Shown here piece by piece: positions 10,060 to 19,425 of a stretch of DNA of 64,000 nucleotides. Location: contig JACMNL010000020.1 of assembly GCA_014378525.1 (NCBI GenBank), positions 1-64,000 on the forward strand, given 5' to 3'. A model generated the notes under the pieces. It had not been told where the DNA came from and made no database searches. It saw only the letters and a program-made list of their open reading frames with translations. A program made the translations under genes and the position numbers. Position 1 is the first letter of the stretch. Every line of letters starts with the position of its first letter. The DNA comes from Bacteriovorax sp. (GTDB taxonomy: Bacteria > Bdellovibrionota > Bacteriovoracia > Bacteriovoracales > Bacteriovoracaceae).

Positions 10060-10083
10060 AAAAAAAAGCTAACATCCTGTTAG
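10060..10083 (-). terminator. Rho-independent terminator after the 320-residue gene
   Basis: On the minus strand CTAACA-GGA-TGTTAG is followed by C and eight T residues, 11 bases after the upstream stop. The core AACAGGATGTT recurs at 10046-10056, overlapping the FtsB-like ribosome site, so the element is duplicated at a 25-base interval. Confidence 0.65.
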
Positions 10084-10093
10084 TAGTTTAATT

Positions 10094-11056
10094 TTAACCT
10101 AGCTTTGTTTTGACTTCAATCCAAAATTTACGAACAATAGCGAGTTCGTGAAAATAATAAAAAAGAGTTCTTCCCATGGAATTATCGGGGAAATTTTCGA
10201 GCTCAGTATTGTTGATTCCTTCAAGAAAAATGTTCTTAAAAGAGATGAAACTTAAATGATCAGGCTTTTGAGAAGCGACTGTAAAGCTCTTATCATCGCA
10301 TGAAAATTCGCTAATCGGAAATGAACTACGAAGTAAGGTTCTCGCCTGATTCATTCTTAAAGCAGCAATTCCACCGTCACCTATAGGCCCTAACTGGATA
10401 TATTTTTCTGCGCGATTGATTCCATGTGAGCGGAAAAAAATCTCGAAACGGCCTTGCTTTAATCCGTTCTCCTGTGCTTCTCTTACGTCCATCCACCAGC
10501 TAAAACCAGGGTCGCTGATGTTGCAAACGGCATCTTCCTGATGTGGAAAACGACGGTTGATAATCTGCTCGCGAACGGCCTCTGCCAGTTCAAAAGTTTT
10601 GGTTTCAAAAAACATCACGCTCGATCCGTCTTCATCTTTTAAAAGCTTGAGTACCGGTCGCTTGGCCGAATCTACGTTTTTTAATTCCTGAAATGCTTCT
10701 CTGATATTGCCCGCAGAATATCCGCGGACACAGAAAGTGCTGGCACCATTATCGATTTTATAAATAATCCCCGGAGCCTCAGGGTAAACAAAAAGTGCGG
10801 CCTCTCTTTCTTCCTGGTCATGAGCAAATATTTCCATTTGAGTAATTTGCTCGGGAATTTCCGGCAATTCAACTTCATCCGAAATCATGCTGTCAGCAAG
10901 ATCAAGTAAATAATCTGTATCGTCTTCCATTGGTAAAAAAGACGTCTGGACAGGGCCTTCTTTCTTTTTTTGAGGAGGAGTGTTTGAACGAAGGTACTCA
11001 GTGAGCGCCAATGTTTCTTGAAGAAGTAAATCTAAACTCAGGTCATTCTGGTCCAT
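10094..11056 (-). CDS. Protein of unknown function, 320 residues
   Basis: This soluble protein has no signal peptide or membrane segment. The first 90 residues are acidic and probably flexible (LPMEDDTDYLLDLADSMISDEVELPEIPEQ). After that comes a compact mixed alpha/beta part with aromatic-rich blocks (FSWWMDVREAQENG, FEIFFRSHGINRAEKYIQLG). I recognise no family. The ATG at 11056 has a good AGGA site, and a terminator follows the gene, so it is probably transcribed alone. It sits next to the FtsB-like gene on the same strand, which is too little to suggest a role. Confidence 0.7.
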   Translation of the reverse strand: MDQNDLSLDLLLQETLALTEYLRSNTPPQKKKEGPVQTSFLPMEDDTDYLLDLADSMISDEVELPEIPEQITQMEIFAHDQEEREAALFVYPEAPGIIYKIDNGASTFCVRGYSAGNIREAFQELKNVDSAKRPVLKLLKDEDGSSVMFFETKTFELAEAVREQIINRRFPHQEDAVCNISDPGFSWWMDVREAQENGLKQGRFEIFFRSHGINRAEKYIQLGPIGDGGIAALRMNQARTLLRSSFPISEFSCDDKSFTVASQKPDHLSFISFKNIFLEGINNTELENFPDNSMGRTLFYYFHELAIVRKFWIEVKTKLG

Positions 11057-11133
11057 TCATATCCTATGAAAGGAAAGTTTTTTAATCTCAGTATTAATTG
11101 TAAAAATAAATGACTCTTATGACAAGTCTCTTA

Positions 11134-11376
11134 TCACCAGAGATAAGTAAAAACTTCGATGAATACAAAGATGAAAAAGACAGCGATCACTGGAGAAAGA
11201 TCAACAGGAAGAGTAACTGGTAGATATTTTCTGATCGGATCGCAGGTAATATCACTCCACTTTTTTATTTTTCTTCGCCATTCGTGTTTCATGGTCTCTG
11301 GAAAATAACTTAAAATGGCATCAATCAGAATGAGAAATGCATAAATTTTAATAAAAAAACGAATGTAACCTTTCAT
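11134..11376 (-). CDS. YggT family membrane protein
   Basis: This 80-residue protein has two membrane helices (about 7-23 and 62-79) around a short loop with the family signature CDPIRKYLPVTLPVDLSPVI. YggT/YlmG proteins are small inner-membrane proteins linked in some bacteria and plastids to cell or nucleoid division; their mechanism is unknown. The start codon directly abuts the stop of the YihY-like gene, so the two are probably translated in a coupled way as the last genes of a polB-yihY-yggT unit. Confidence 0.85.
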   Translation of the reverse strand: MKGYIRFFIKIYAFLILIDAILSYFPETMKHEWRRKIKKWSDITCDPIRKYLPVTLPVDLSPVIAVFFIFVFIEVFTYLW

Positions 11377-12312
11377 CTAATACCTGCGGTTCGCGATTTC
11401 TCTTCTCTGGCGATAAACATGGCAAACGCATGCTCCATAAAAGAAAAAGCACATTAAATAAAAGAGCCAGATAACTCCGACAACAGACGTATAAAGATCC
11501 CCGTAATTTCTCATGAGGCTTCCGCGAACATAATAAATATAGATCCAGAAAATCGATTTACCGATGAAAACTGAGAATGAAAATGCAATGGCCGCGATGA
11601 ATCCTTCTTTTAGCTGAATCTTCCATGAAAATAACCAGCGGTATAAAATAGTGAAATAAAGAATCAAAAGAGATATCTGCAGAAAACTCGAATTTAGCCA
11701 GTAAGATCTTCTTAAATTTATCGATTTAATAAAAGTTAAAAATGGTCTGAGCAAATCAAAGTTTTCATAAAAAAACTGAGTGATGACATTGGTCTGGATA
11801 AATTTAATGACGAAAATAATCAAGGGCGGCATCGTAAATAAAATGAGAACCATAAACAGGGTGATCCCGATGATCACGAAGCCTTTTAAGATTCTCCATA
11901 GGGAAAGAATGCTTTTATCTTCGGTGATAAAATAAATTCCCATCCAGATTGAATTCAAAAATGTGATGGTCGACACAGATAAAACGATGAAGTTTAAGAT
12001 TGTGAACTGGGTTCCAGCAAATAGCGGCCCTTTAATCAAATTCTGGATCGTAAGTAAAAATTGAGGAGCTACTTCCGGAAAAAATCTTCCGCCTAAAACA
12101 AAAATATACTTCTGCGTGCGGTTGATGTTCCCTAAAAAGTACCCGATCCCTCTGACGGTTAAAAGAAGGAATGGAACAATCGTAATCAGTGCATAAAATG
12201 TCGATGATGAAGCAAGCGTTGTCCCCTTCTTCTCATGAAACAATAAGGCACCATTGTACAAATTCTTTGCACCATCTTTGGCGTTTCTTACTAAATCATG
12301 GAAAAACTTCAT
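11377..12312 (-). CDS. YihY/UPF0761 family inner-membrane protein
   Basis: The 311-residue protein has about six membrane helices and the YihY/BrkB family pattern: an early TLASSSTFYALITIVPFLLL block and a late GDLYTSVVGVIWLFYLMCFFFYGA block. The family was once mis-named ribonuclease BN. It is an integral membrane family of uncertain, possibly transport, function. It follows the DNA polymerase gene by 21 bases and is joined directly to yggT. The ribosome site (GTGGA) is weak, consistent with translation coupled to the upstream gene. Confidence 0.88.
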   Translation of the reverse strand: MKFFHDLVRNAKDGAKNLYNGALLFHEKKGTTLASSSTFYALITIVPFLLLTVRGIGYFLGNINRTQKYIFVLGGRFFPEVAPQFLLTIQNLIKGPLFAGTQFTILNFIVLSVSTITFLNSIWMGIYFITEDKSILSLWRILKGFVIIGITLFMVLILFTMPPLIIFVIKFIQTNVITQFFYENFDLLRPFLTFIKSINLRRSYWLNSSFLQISLLILYFTILYRWLFSWKIQLKEGFIAAIAFSFSVFIGKSIFWIYIYYVRGSLMRNYGDLYTSVVGVIWLFYLMCFFFYGACVCHVYRQRREIANRRY

Positions 12313-12333
12313 TCCACTATGCTAACTGAAAGT

Positions 12334-14616
12334 TTAAAAAAGAGAAAGCTGCGGGCCTCGCATTTCTTCAAAACTTTTTCCGAAAAGTCCGAGAATGCTG
12401 TCAGCAATCGGGGCCAGCTGGCGGTCGAGGTAATAATCATAGTCGATATCTTCATGAGGAAGCTCGATCGGAATCGCTCCTCTGGTGGTCATTACATACT
12501 GGGGGCGTTTTTTCAAAATCCCCAGTTTTTCATAGAGAATTTTGGCCGCACGGGCATGGGGTGGAATGTTTTTAATATATTCATCGAGCGGCTTACTCAA
12601 CCGCTTGCTCAATACCAGCTGGTCATCCAGCTCTTTCCTTTCAAGTTTCTTCAAAGTCTCATCAATATATTCCTGTATGTCTTCGCCTTTAAAAACTCTT
12701 CTAACCAGTTCGTACTGAAAATTTCGGGCAAGCAGTGACCAGTCAGATCTGACGTATTCCATACCAGTTAAGACCATTTCTTCAACGACTTTGCCGTCGA
12801 TATTCTTAATGGCGAGACCTGCATATCTTTTTTTAGCGCCTTCTTCGTTTCCACGCGCACTTGTAAGTATCAACGTCTGAAAAAATTTGTCATATTGAAT
12901 TTCGAGTTTTGATTCAACTTCAAAATCTTTTTTTAACTTGTCCGTCAAAAAAGTATTTACTTCACCGACAAGTTTTTTTGCCTGCCCGTCATAATCTTCA
13001 ATATCTGGAAGTTGAACAAAAAGTGAATCTGTATCACCGTATAAAACATTAAAGCCTCTATTTTCAAGAAACTCGATCACTGTTTTTAAAATCCACTGGC
13101 CACTTCCCGTAATTCCATCGGGAAGATCTTCCTGATAAAAACGACAGCCGCTTGATCCCATGACTCCGTAAAAACTGTTCATGAGAATTTTTACAGCTTG
13201 CGAAAGATTGGTATTCTTTTCTTTTTTCGCCTGACTTCTTCTCTCCAGCAACTCGTGAATTTTCCCCGGAAGAATATGATCGGTGCGCGAAAATTTAAGC
13301 CCTACAGGTGTAGTGAGAGGATTGACCTCTTTATGAAATCTCGAAAGCGGATCAATCATAAAAGTCTGGATCACTGTCGGATAAAGACTTTTAAAATCCA
13401 TGACAAGAACATTGGGATGAATTCCAACTTTGGGATTTAAAACGAATCCGCCTTTCGCCTGCCTTGCCCATCCGATGTCTTCTACATTAGGAGCAACGAC
13501 GCCGGCCTCATGAAGTGGAGGCAGATAAAAATGATCAAAGGAAGCTGTGGACCCACCAACTCTTTCGATTAACATTCCTGAAATAAAAGATCGTGTTAAT
13601 AAAAGATCAATGAGTTTAATTTTTTCGAAAATATCCAGAACCAAAGTGGCGTCCATGACATTGTATTTTGCCAGGGCCATTTTATCTTCGCGGAATCTTC
13701 TTTCAATTTCTCCCCATTTATCAAACTCCTCATCTTCATCTATATCTTTTCCAGATCCGAGTAGTTGTTTGGCCACATTATTCAGTTTATAGCTTTCGAA
13801 AGTAAAAAAGTTCATCTTCATGGCCCAAGGCCCGTCGATGACGACTCTACCTTCAAGCTTAACGTGCCACTCACCTCTCGCTGACTGAAACATATCAAGA
13901 GGTCTGTTATTTCTTCCCAGGCTAATTGGTAATTTTAATTCTTTGGATTTTTTATCGAGGAAATGAAAATCAAAACCGATGACATTCCATCCGGTAAAAA
14001 TATCCGGATCAAGTCTCTTAACGGCCTGCTGGAAAAAATCGAGAATCCCCTCCTGCTTATTTGTAAATTTCACATCGGGAGTTTCAATTCCCTGTCCCAG
14101 TACAATAGTTCTGTCTTCATTATAAGTTTTGGATCTGAAACTATATGCGAGAGATAAAAGTCTTCCGTCTTTGCCCGTTTCAATATCAAAAGATAATATT
14201 TTATATTCGGGATAAAATTTTCCCGGAGTGACCACAGGATTTTCAAATGCAATAAGTCCATCTTTCACATAAGAGTTACCCGAAATATTAATCTGGGCAA
14301 AAATATTCATGTCCATCAGATATCGTTCGAGAGGTTTAATATCTGATTCAAAAGTTTTTAAGCCTTGAGCTGCAAACTCCTGGCATTTTGCTTTCATTTG
14401 TTCCTGAGTATCACAGACGACTTTTTCAACCCAGTGACAATCTAAACTTTTATAAGAAGTCGCCTGTTTTGATTCAACAAAAAAATAATTTTGAAATTGA
14501 TTTATCGTGACAAGAAAAGACCCTTGATTTGACTGGCCGTAAAGCTTGATGACAGTGCGTCCGTCATAATCAAATGTAGATCCTTTGAAAATAAATGCTT
14601 CGATTTGTGTTTGCAT
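12334..14616 (-). CDS. polB: Family-B DNA polymerase (Pol II type)
   Basis: The 760-residue protein carries both activities of a proofreading family-B polymerase. The 3'-5' exonuclease motifs are Exo I SFDIETGKDG, Exo II FTGWNVIGFDFHFL and Exo III YNVMDATLVLD. The polymerase motifs are A (MDFKSLYPTVI), B (KILMNSFYGVMG) and C (YGDTDSLFV). All catalytic carboxylates are present. E. coli Pol II, of similar length (783), acts in damage bypass and replication restart and is SOS-induced. No LexA box of the E. coli type is visible in the 45 bases shared with pip, which does not exclude another repressor. YihY and YggT follow. Confidence 0.93.
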   Translation of the reverse strand: MQTQIEAFIFKGSTFDYDGRTVIKLYGQSNQGSFLVTINQFQNYFFVESKQATSYKSLDCHWVEKVVCDTQEQMKAKCQEFAAQGLKTFESDIKPLERYLMDMNIFAQINISGNSYVKDGLIAFENPVVTPGKFYPEYKILSFDIETGKDGRLLSLAYSFRSKTYNEDRTIVLGQGIETPDVKFTNKQEGILDFFQQAVKRLDPDIFTGWNVIGFDFHFLDKKSKELKLPISLGRNNRPLDMFQSARGEWHVKLEGRVVIDGPWAMKMNFFTFESYKLNNVAKQLLGSGKDIDEDEEFDKWGEIERRFREDKMALAKYNVMDATLVLDIFEKIKLIDLLLTRSFISGMLIERVGGSTASFDHFYLPPLHEAGVVAPNVEDIGWARQAKGGFVLNPKVGIHPNVLVMDFKSLYPTVIQTFMIDPLSRFHKEVNPLTTPVGLKFSRTDHILPGKIHELLERRSQAKKEKNTNLSQAVKILMNSFYGVMGSSGCRFYQEDLPDGITGSGQWILKTVIEFLENRGFNVLYGDTDSLFVQLPDIEDYDGQAKKLVGEVNTFLTDKLKKDFEVESKLEIQYDKFFQTLILTSARGNEEGAKKRYAGLAIKNIDGKVVEEMVLTGMEYVRSDWSLLARNFQYELVRRVFKGEDIQEYIDETLKKLERKELDDQLVLSKRLSKPLDEYIKNIPPHARAAKILYEKLGILKKRPQYVMTTRGAIPIELPHEDIDYDYYLDRQLAPIADSILGLFGKSFEEMRGPQLSLF

Positions 14617-14661
14617 TGAGGTTAGAATACCCCTATCAAATTTGAATTAAAAGGAAATACA

Positions 14662-15603
14662 ATGAGAGAAATGTACCCTGAACTTAAACCTTACAATACT
14701 GGTTTTTTAAAGGTCTCTGACCTGCATAATATTTATTTCGAAGAAGCTGGAAACCCCAATGGAAAACCAGTGGTTTTTCTGCACGGTGGACCCGGCGGTG
14801 GAATTACAGATACAATGCGCAGGTATTTTGATCCGACAAAATGGCGTGTTATTTTATTTGATCAAAGAGGATGCGGTAAAAGTACACCTTTCGCTGAATT
14901 AAAAGAAAACACTACATGGGATTTAGTTGCTGATACCGAAAAAATACGCACGCATTTAAAAGTGGATAAATGGGCAGTCTTCGGTGGTTCATGGGGCTCG
15001 ACGCTGGCACTAGCTTATGCCATTACTCATCCTTCAGTGTGTACGGAATTATTTCTGCGCGGAATTTTTCTACTGAGAAAAAAAGAGATCGACTGGTTTT
15101 ACCAGGATGGTTGTTCAAAAATATATCCGGACGCATGGGAAGGATACGTTGCACCTATCCCTGAAAATGAACGCCATGACTATGTTCAGGCCTTTTATAA
15201 ACGCTTAACAAGCACAGATAAAAAAGTCAGAGCAGAAGCTGCACATGCCTGGTCGGTGTGGGAAGGCTCAACTTCTAAACTTATTCCAGAAACGGGTTTC
15301 ACTCAACGTTTCGGCGAAGATGATTTTGCAGATGCATTCGCACGTATTGAATGCCACTACTTTATCAATAAAGGATTTTTTACTGAAGATAATTATCTGA
15401 TCAACAACATCGATAAAATTCGGCACATACCGGCAGTGATAGTTCAGGGACGTTATGATGTTGTCTGTCCTGCCGACAGTGCATGGGCATTACATCGCGC
15501 TTTTCCTGAAGCAGAACTTCACCTTATTGCAGATGCCGGCCACTCGATTTCGGAGAAAGGAATAACTTCTAAACTGATCGAATACACGGATAAGTGGGTC
15601 TAG
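14662..15603 (+). CDS. pip: Proline iminopeptidase (peptidase family S33)
   Basis: This alpha/beta hydrolase releases N-terminal proline from peptides. The S33 pattern is complete: oxyanion loop HGGPGGG (41-47), nucleophile Ser110 in GGSWGS, Asp266 in GRYDVVCP and His294 in DAGHS. At 313 residues its length is normal, and the absence of a signal peptide implies a cytoplasmic enzyme. The ATG at 14662 follows AAAGGAA. The stop codon touches the start of the following GNAT gene, so the two are one unit. A cytoplasmic proline peptidase fits an organism that imports peptides from degraded protein. Confidence 0.95.
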   Translation: MREMYPELKPYNTGFLKVSDLHNIYFEEAGNPNGKPVVFLHGGPGGGITDTMRRYFDPTKWRVILFDQRGCGKSTPFAELKENTTWDLVADTEKIRTHLKVDKWAVFGGSWGSTLALAYAITHPSVCTELFLRGIFLLRKKEIDWFYQDGCSKIYPDAWEGYVAPIPENERHDYVQAFYKRLTSTDKKVRAEAAHAWSVWEGSTSKLIPETGFTQRFGEDDFADAFARIECHYFINKGFFTEDNYLINNIDKIRHIPAVIVQGRYDVVCPADSAWALHRAFPEAELHLIADAGHSISEKGITSKLIEYTDKWV

Positions 15604-16404
15604 ATGAAACTGAACTCACTTTCACTTCAAACAAATATGATTTTTGCCAGAAATGAAAGTGAGATCATTGAGCGCGAAAGTTACATCGTCGTCAAGACCT
15701 TAAGCAATCCCGGTTTTCACTGGGGAAATTACCTGATATTTAAAAAAGCTCCCGTTGAAGGAGATATCGTGAACTGGATGAATATCTTTGAAAGAAAAAT
15801 GTCTCACTACAAAGAGTTCAAGCATTATGTTTTTGCATGGGATGAACTTTCAGAACCCAGATCAGAAGAATATCTTACTCATGATTTTGAACTGCAGAAA
15901 TCTGTTTCACTTCAAACCTCTACTCTCACGTATCCCAAACATTATAATTCAAAAATTATAGTACGGACTCTTGAATCCACTGAAGACTGGGATGCGGCCA
16001 CTGAATTACAGGTTGCTGCCCGTGAAGAAAGATTTTCCGGTGAAGAATATAGAGAATTTAAAATCAATCAATCCGAATCCTATAAAAAATTAATTAAAGA
16101 AAATCGCGGAGCACGTTTCGGTGCTTTTCTTGAAGGTAAAATCGTAGCAGATTTAGGAATTTATTTTGAAGGTGACCTGGCCCGTTATCAAAGTGCAGTA
16201 ACAGATAACCAATATAGACGCCAGGGTATTTGCGCAACGCTGGTATATGAAAGTGGTATGTACGCCCTGAAAAATTGGCAAATTAAAACTCTAGTCATGG
16301 AAGCAGACCCCGATTATCACGCAGCTAAAGTCTATGAATCAGTCGGTTTTACACCCAAGGAATTCTCTTATAGCCTATACTGGTACAAGCATAAAAACGC
16401 GTAA
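15604..16404 (+). CDS. GNAT family N-acetyltransferase
   Basis: This 266-residue protein has a GNAT fold in its C-terminal half. The acetyl-CoA loop is QYRRQGICATLVYE (about 199-212), followed by the typical end VYESVGFTP. The N-terminal 115 residues are a different, unrecognised domain and may be a degenerate second GNAT unit. The start ATG directly follows the pip stop, indicating translational coupling. The acyl acceptor cannot be read from sequence. I am sure of the fold but not of the substrate. Confidence 0.82.
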   Translation: MKLNSLSLQTNMIFARNESEIIERESYIVVKTLSNPGFHWGNYLIFKKAPVEGDIVNWMNIFERKMSHYKEFKHYVFAWDELSEPRSEEYLTHDFELQKSVSLQTSTLTYPKHYNSKIIVRTLESTEDWDAATELQVAAREERFSGEEYREFKINQSESYKKLIKENRGARFGAFLEGKIVADLGIYFEGDLARYQSAVTDNQYRRQGICATLVYESGMYALKNWQIKTLVMEADPDYHAAKVYESVGFTPKEFSYSLYWYKHKNA

Positions 16405-16412
16405 GGGATTTT

Positions 16413-16961
16413 ATGAAAATACTTTTATTACTTTCGGCCTTGTCGTTCAGTCTTTTTTCCCAGGAAAAACCAAAAACTATTTCTACTCCGCTGGCGAACA
16501 ATGTTGATGCATGCGCATTGAATTTTCCAAAATTAAAAAGTGCTTTCAAGCAGGATCCAGCTTTATATAAAGGCCTGACACCTGTAGAACAGGATTTACG
16601 TTTAAGAACGCTACGTCAGGGGGTGGTGCTAAATAACGGAACAGAAATCCGGATGATTAAATCAGGATGCTCTCACTATATTTTTCTGATTAACATTAGA
16701 CCTACAGAAATAAAATCGATGAAGGCCGAATATCTTTTTGAACTGGCCGTGCTGCAATTGAAATTAATTCCAGTAGAAAAAGATGAAGCATTTAATATAA
16801 AACTAATTACAAATGCACTTGATAAGAGAAACTGGCCTGCAATAAAACTACAAAGTGATATCTACAGTCTTCCTTGTGGTGAAGCACTTTGTACACTCAG
16901 AACAATCCGCGACAACGGAACTCCACGTGATATCGAAATTATTTACGATAAAATTCTGTAA
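16413..16961 (+). CDS. Exported protein of unknown function
   Basis: The 182-residue product has a signal peptide (ILLLLSALSFSLFS, cleavage near residue 16). The mature part is small with four cysteines, two of them close together near the end (CGEALC). It sits eight bases after the GNAT gene and has its own AAGGGA site, so it may be the third gene of the pip unit. No family recognised. The 3' end lies two bases from the end of the convergent lipoprotein gene. Confidence 0.7.
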   Translation: MKILLLLSALSFSLFSQEKPKTISTPLANNVDACALNFPKLKSAFKQDPALYKGLTPVEQDLRLRTLRQGVVLNNGTEIRMIKSGCSHYIFLINIRPTEIKSMKAEYLFELAVLQLKLIPVEKDEAFNIKLITNALDKRNWPAIKLQSDIYSLPCGEALCTLRTIRDNGTPRDIEIIYDKIL

Positions 16962-16963
16962 AA

Positions 16964-17452
16964 TTATTTTACGTTTTTAGTCTGTGACTTGTTGATTAAT
17001 GCCAGAGCAATAGATCCAGTAATTGCTTCTTCGGCAGAACATTTATCATTATATTGATAACTTTCTTCAATCGTAATTTTATCTGTAGTGACTGATGATT
17101 TTACAGTTTTTAAATCTGGGTAAGCTCTGACACCTGTGTAATTGATAATATCTGAAAGTGCATATTTTTCTGCAAAGTGAAGTTCATTGTTTTCAATTTT
17201 TCCCAGTACATCTTCATTGGATAAGACTGTATTATTTTCTCCGAGAGAAATAGTAATTTTATCACAACCTGTATTGTATCCTTTACAACTTCCTTTCCAT
17301 TCAGCTTTTTTCTGGATGACTTCCACTGAGTATGGCCCCCATACTTTCTGCTCTTTCCATACAACGCAGTTTTCATTTTTTTTAATGCTGTCGACAGACG
17401 AACATGAAAAAGTAAATACAGCAGCCATTGTTAACAATAAAAAATTCTTCAT
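16964..17452 (-). CDS. Lipoprotein of unknown function
   Basis: This 162-residue product begins with a lipoprotein signal peptide whose lipobox TFSC places the lipidated cysteine at residue 17. Four further cysteines (about residues 29, 56, 63 and 138) may form disulfides. The C-terminus has a hydrophobic AITGSIALALINKS stretch too short to be a sure membrane helix. No family recognised. The AAGGA site is well placed. It lies 14 bases after kup on the same strand and may be co-transcribed with it. Confidence 0.72.
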   Translation of the reverse strand: MKNFLLLTMAAVFTFSCSSVDSIKKNENCVVWKEQKVWGPYSVEVIQKKAEWKGSCKGYNTGCDKITISLGENNTVLSNEDVLGKIENNELHFAEKYALSDIINYTGVRAYPDLKTVKSSVTTDKITIEESYQYNDKCSAEEAITGSIALALINKSQTKNVK

Positions 17453-17466
17453 AAAAATCCTTTTAA

Positions 17467-19362
17467 TTAAAGTTCGATTTGTACACCGATTTCCATAACC
17501 CGTTTTCTTGGTAGCTGAAAAAATGTTGTTGCATCCTGAGCATTGGCCGTTTGAAAGGCAAAAAGTTTTTCACGCCAGATAGCCATTCCCGGTTTGTCTG
17601 TTGCAAAAAGCTTTTCTTTACCGATAAAATATGTGGCCTCATCAGGGTTTAATAAAATGTCGCCTATCTGAAGCTGATCAAGTTCTTTTGGAATGTTCGG
17701 TCTTTCCATGTATCCGTAATGAACGAAGATTGTATAACAACCGTGCCCGATGTCGTTGACTTCTACGCGGCGTGATTGAGGTACACACGGGATTTGTTCA
17801 GTGACTACCGACAGAAAGATTAATTGCTGGTGAAGCGTTTTAAAATGCTCGTAGTTTTGAATAAGCGCATAAGGTGTATCTTTAACTCCACCCGACATGT
17901 AAATCGCAATTCCAGGATTTCTAAAAGGTTTTTGAGTTTCAACTTTATCCAGGAAAAGGGCAAGTGGAATAACTTCGTCACTGATTCTTTGTCTAATTAA
18001 CTTTCTTCCTTTTTTCCACGTTGTCATCAAGACAAAAATGAATACACCGACGACCAGAGGAACCCAACCCCCATCGACAACTTTTGCAAGGTTTGCACCC
18101 CAGAAAGCAAGATCGACGAATAAAAATCCACCACAGATAAAAAGAGCTTTATATTTATTCCATCTCCATTTTTGTCTGGCGACCAGATAAAAAAGAATGG
18201 TTGTAACGGCCATCGTAGTTGTTACAGCAATACCATAGGCCGCTGCAAGATTGCTGGAAGTTTTAAAAAAGAATACAAGCAGGATACAGGCAACCATTAA
18301 AACTCTGTTCATGCTCTTTACGTAAATCTGTCCGAATTCTTTTTCAGAAGTATGTTCGATCAGAACTCTTGGAATATATCCAAGCTGCACGGCCTGCATC
18401 GTGATAGAGAAAACACCGGTAATTAAGGCCTGTGAAGCAATGACTGTTGAAAGAGTTGCAAGGATTACAAGCGGTGTCAGCATCCAGCCAGGGGCCATTA
18501 GAAAAAATGGATTTTTAACTGCCAATGGATTGTGAGTTATAAGTGCGCCCTGACCGAAATAATTTAAAACAAGACAAGGAAGAACAACAAAAAACCATGC
18601 TCGTTGAATAGGATGTCTTCCGAAGTGTCCGAGGTCAGAATAAAGTGCTTCTCCACCCGTTACCACCAGGAAAACAGAACCTAAAACAAAAAATCCGTTC
18701 CATGAATTCATTATAAAAAACTGCAATGCCCAGTAGGGATTCATTGCCATTAAAACGTCAGGCACTTTTAAAATATTATAAATTCCCAGTCCACCCAGAG
18801 TTAAAAACCAGAAAAGGGTCAAAGGTCCGAAGATTTTTCCAACCAGTTCTGTGCCGTATTTCTGCACAGAAAAAAGTGCGATTAAAATCGCGATCGTAAT
18901 GGGAATAATGTATGGAGAAAAAACCGGTGTAATAAGTTCAAGTCCTTCAACCGCAGACAAAACGGAAATCGCAGGAGTGATCATCCCGTCCCCATAAAGA
19001 AGTGCAGTTCCAAAAAGACCTAAACGAATCAGGTTTTTTCTTTTGCTCGCATGTTTATCAGTTCTCGGAGTTACCAGCGCAGTCAGTGCAAGAATTCCAC
19101 CTTCACCTTTGTTGTCCGCCTTTAAAACATATCTCAAATATTTAATCGAAATAACCAAAATCAGAGACCAGAAAATAAGTGAAAGAATTCCGAAAATATT
19201 TTCCTGCGATAAACCGATGTTGTGATTGTGGTGAAATGATTCTTTAAGTGCGTAGAGAGGACTTGTGCCGATGTCTCCGTATACAACACCCAAAGCAGAA
19301 AGCGCTAAAAGAAATTTGTAGCGATTCGTTTGATTTTTTTCAGTGCCGTGGCCAGGTGACAT
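17467..19362 (-). CDS. kup: Kup-type potassium uptake protein
   Basis: This low-affinity, proton-coupled K+ transporter of the inner membrane has about 12 membrane helices in its first 430 residues and a soluble C-terminal domain. Family marks are ALGVVYGDIGTSPLYALKE near the N-terminus, the KYLRYVLKADNKGEGG loop and LFGTALLYGDGMITPAISVLSAVEGL. The frame extends to a TTG at 19395, but the ATG at 19362 (MSPGHGTEKN) has a weak GGA upstream and gives a usual length of 631, so I prefer it. A lipoprotein gene follows closely. Confidence 0.94.
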   Translation of the reverse strand: MSPGHGTEKNQTNRYKFLLALSALGVVYGDIGTSPLYALKESFHHNHNIGLSQENIFGILSLIFWSLILVISIKYLRYVLKADNKGEGGILALTALVTPRTDKHASKRKNLIRLGLFGTALLYGDGMITPAISVLSAVEGLELITPVFSPYIIPITIAILIALFSVQKYGTELVGKIFGPLTLFWFLTLGGLGIYNILKVPDVLMAMNPYWALQFFIMNSWNGFFVLGSVFLVVTGGEALYSDLGHFGRHPIQRAWFFVVLPCLVLNYFGQGALITHNPLAVKNPFFLMAPGWMLTPLVILATLSTVIASQALITGVFSITMQAVQLGYIPRVLIEHTSEKEFGQIYVKSMNRVLMVACILLVFFFKTSSNLAAAYGIAVTTTMAVTTILFYLVARQKWRWNKYKALFICGGFLFVDLAFWGANLAKVVDGGWVPLVVGVFIFVLMTTWKKGRKLIRQRISDEVIPLALFLDKVETQKPFRNPGIAIYMSGGVKDTPYALIQNYEHFKTLHQQLIFLSVVTEQIPCVPQSRRVEVNDIGHGCYTIFVHYGYMERPNIPKELDQLQIGDILLNPDEATYFIGKEKLFATDKPGMAIWREKLFAFQTANAQDATTFFQLPRKRVMEIGVQIEL

Positions 19363-19425
19363 TTTAAAGTCCAGTTTATGGGAAGACTTGAACAAATATT
19401 GTAGAAGATTTTTTAAAAAATGTCG

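Noticed and set aside
12298-12738. A 146-codon plus-strand frame across the end of polB and the start of the YihY gene.
   Set aside because: Both minus-strand genes are clear family members; the antisense frame has no recognisable domain.
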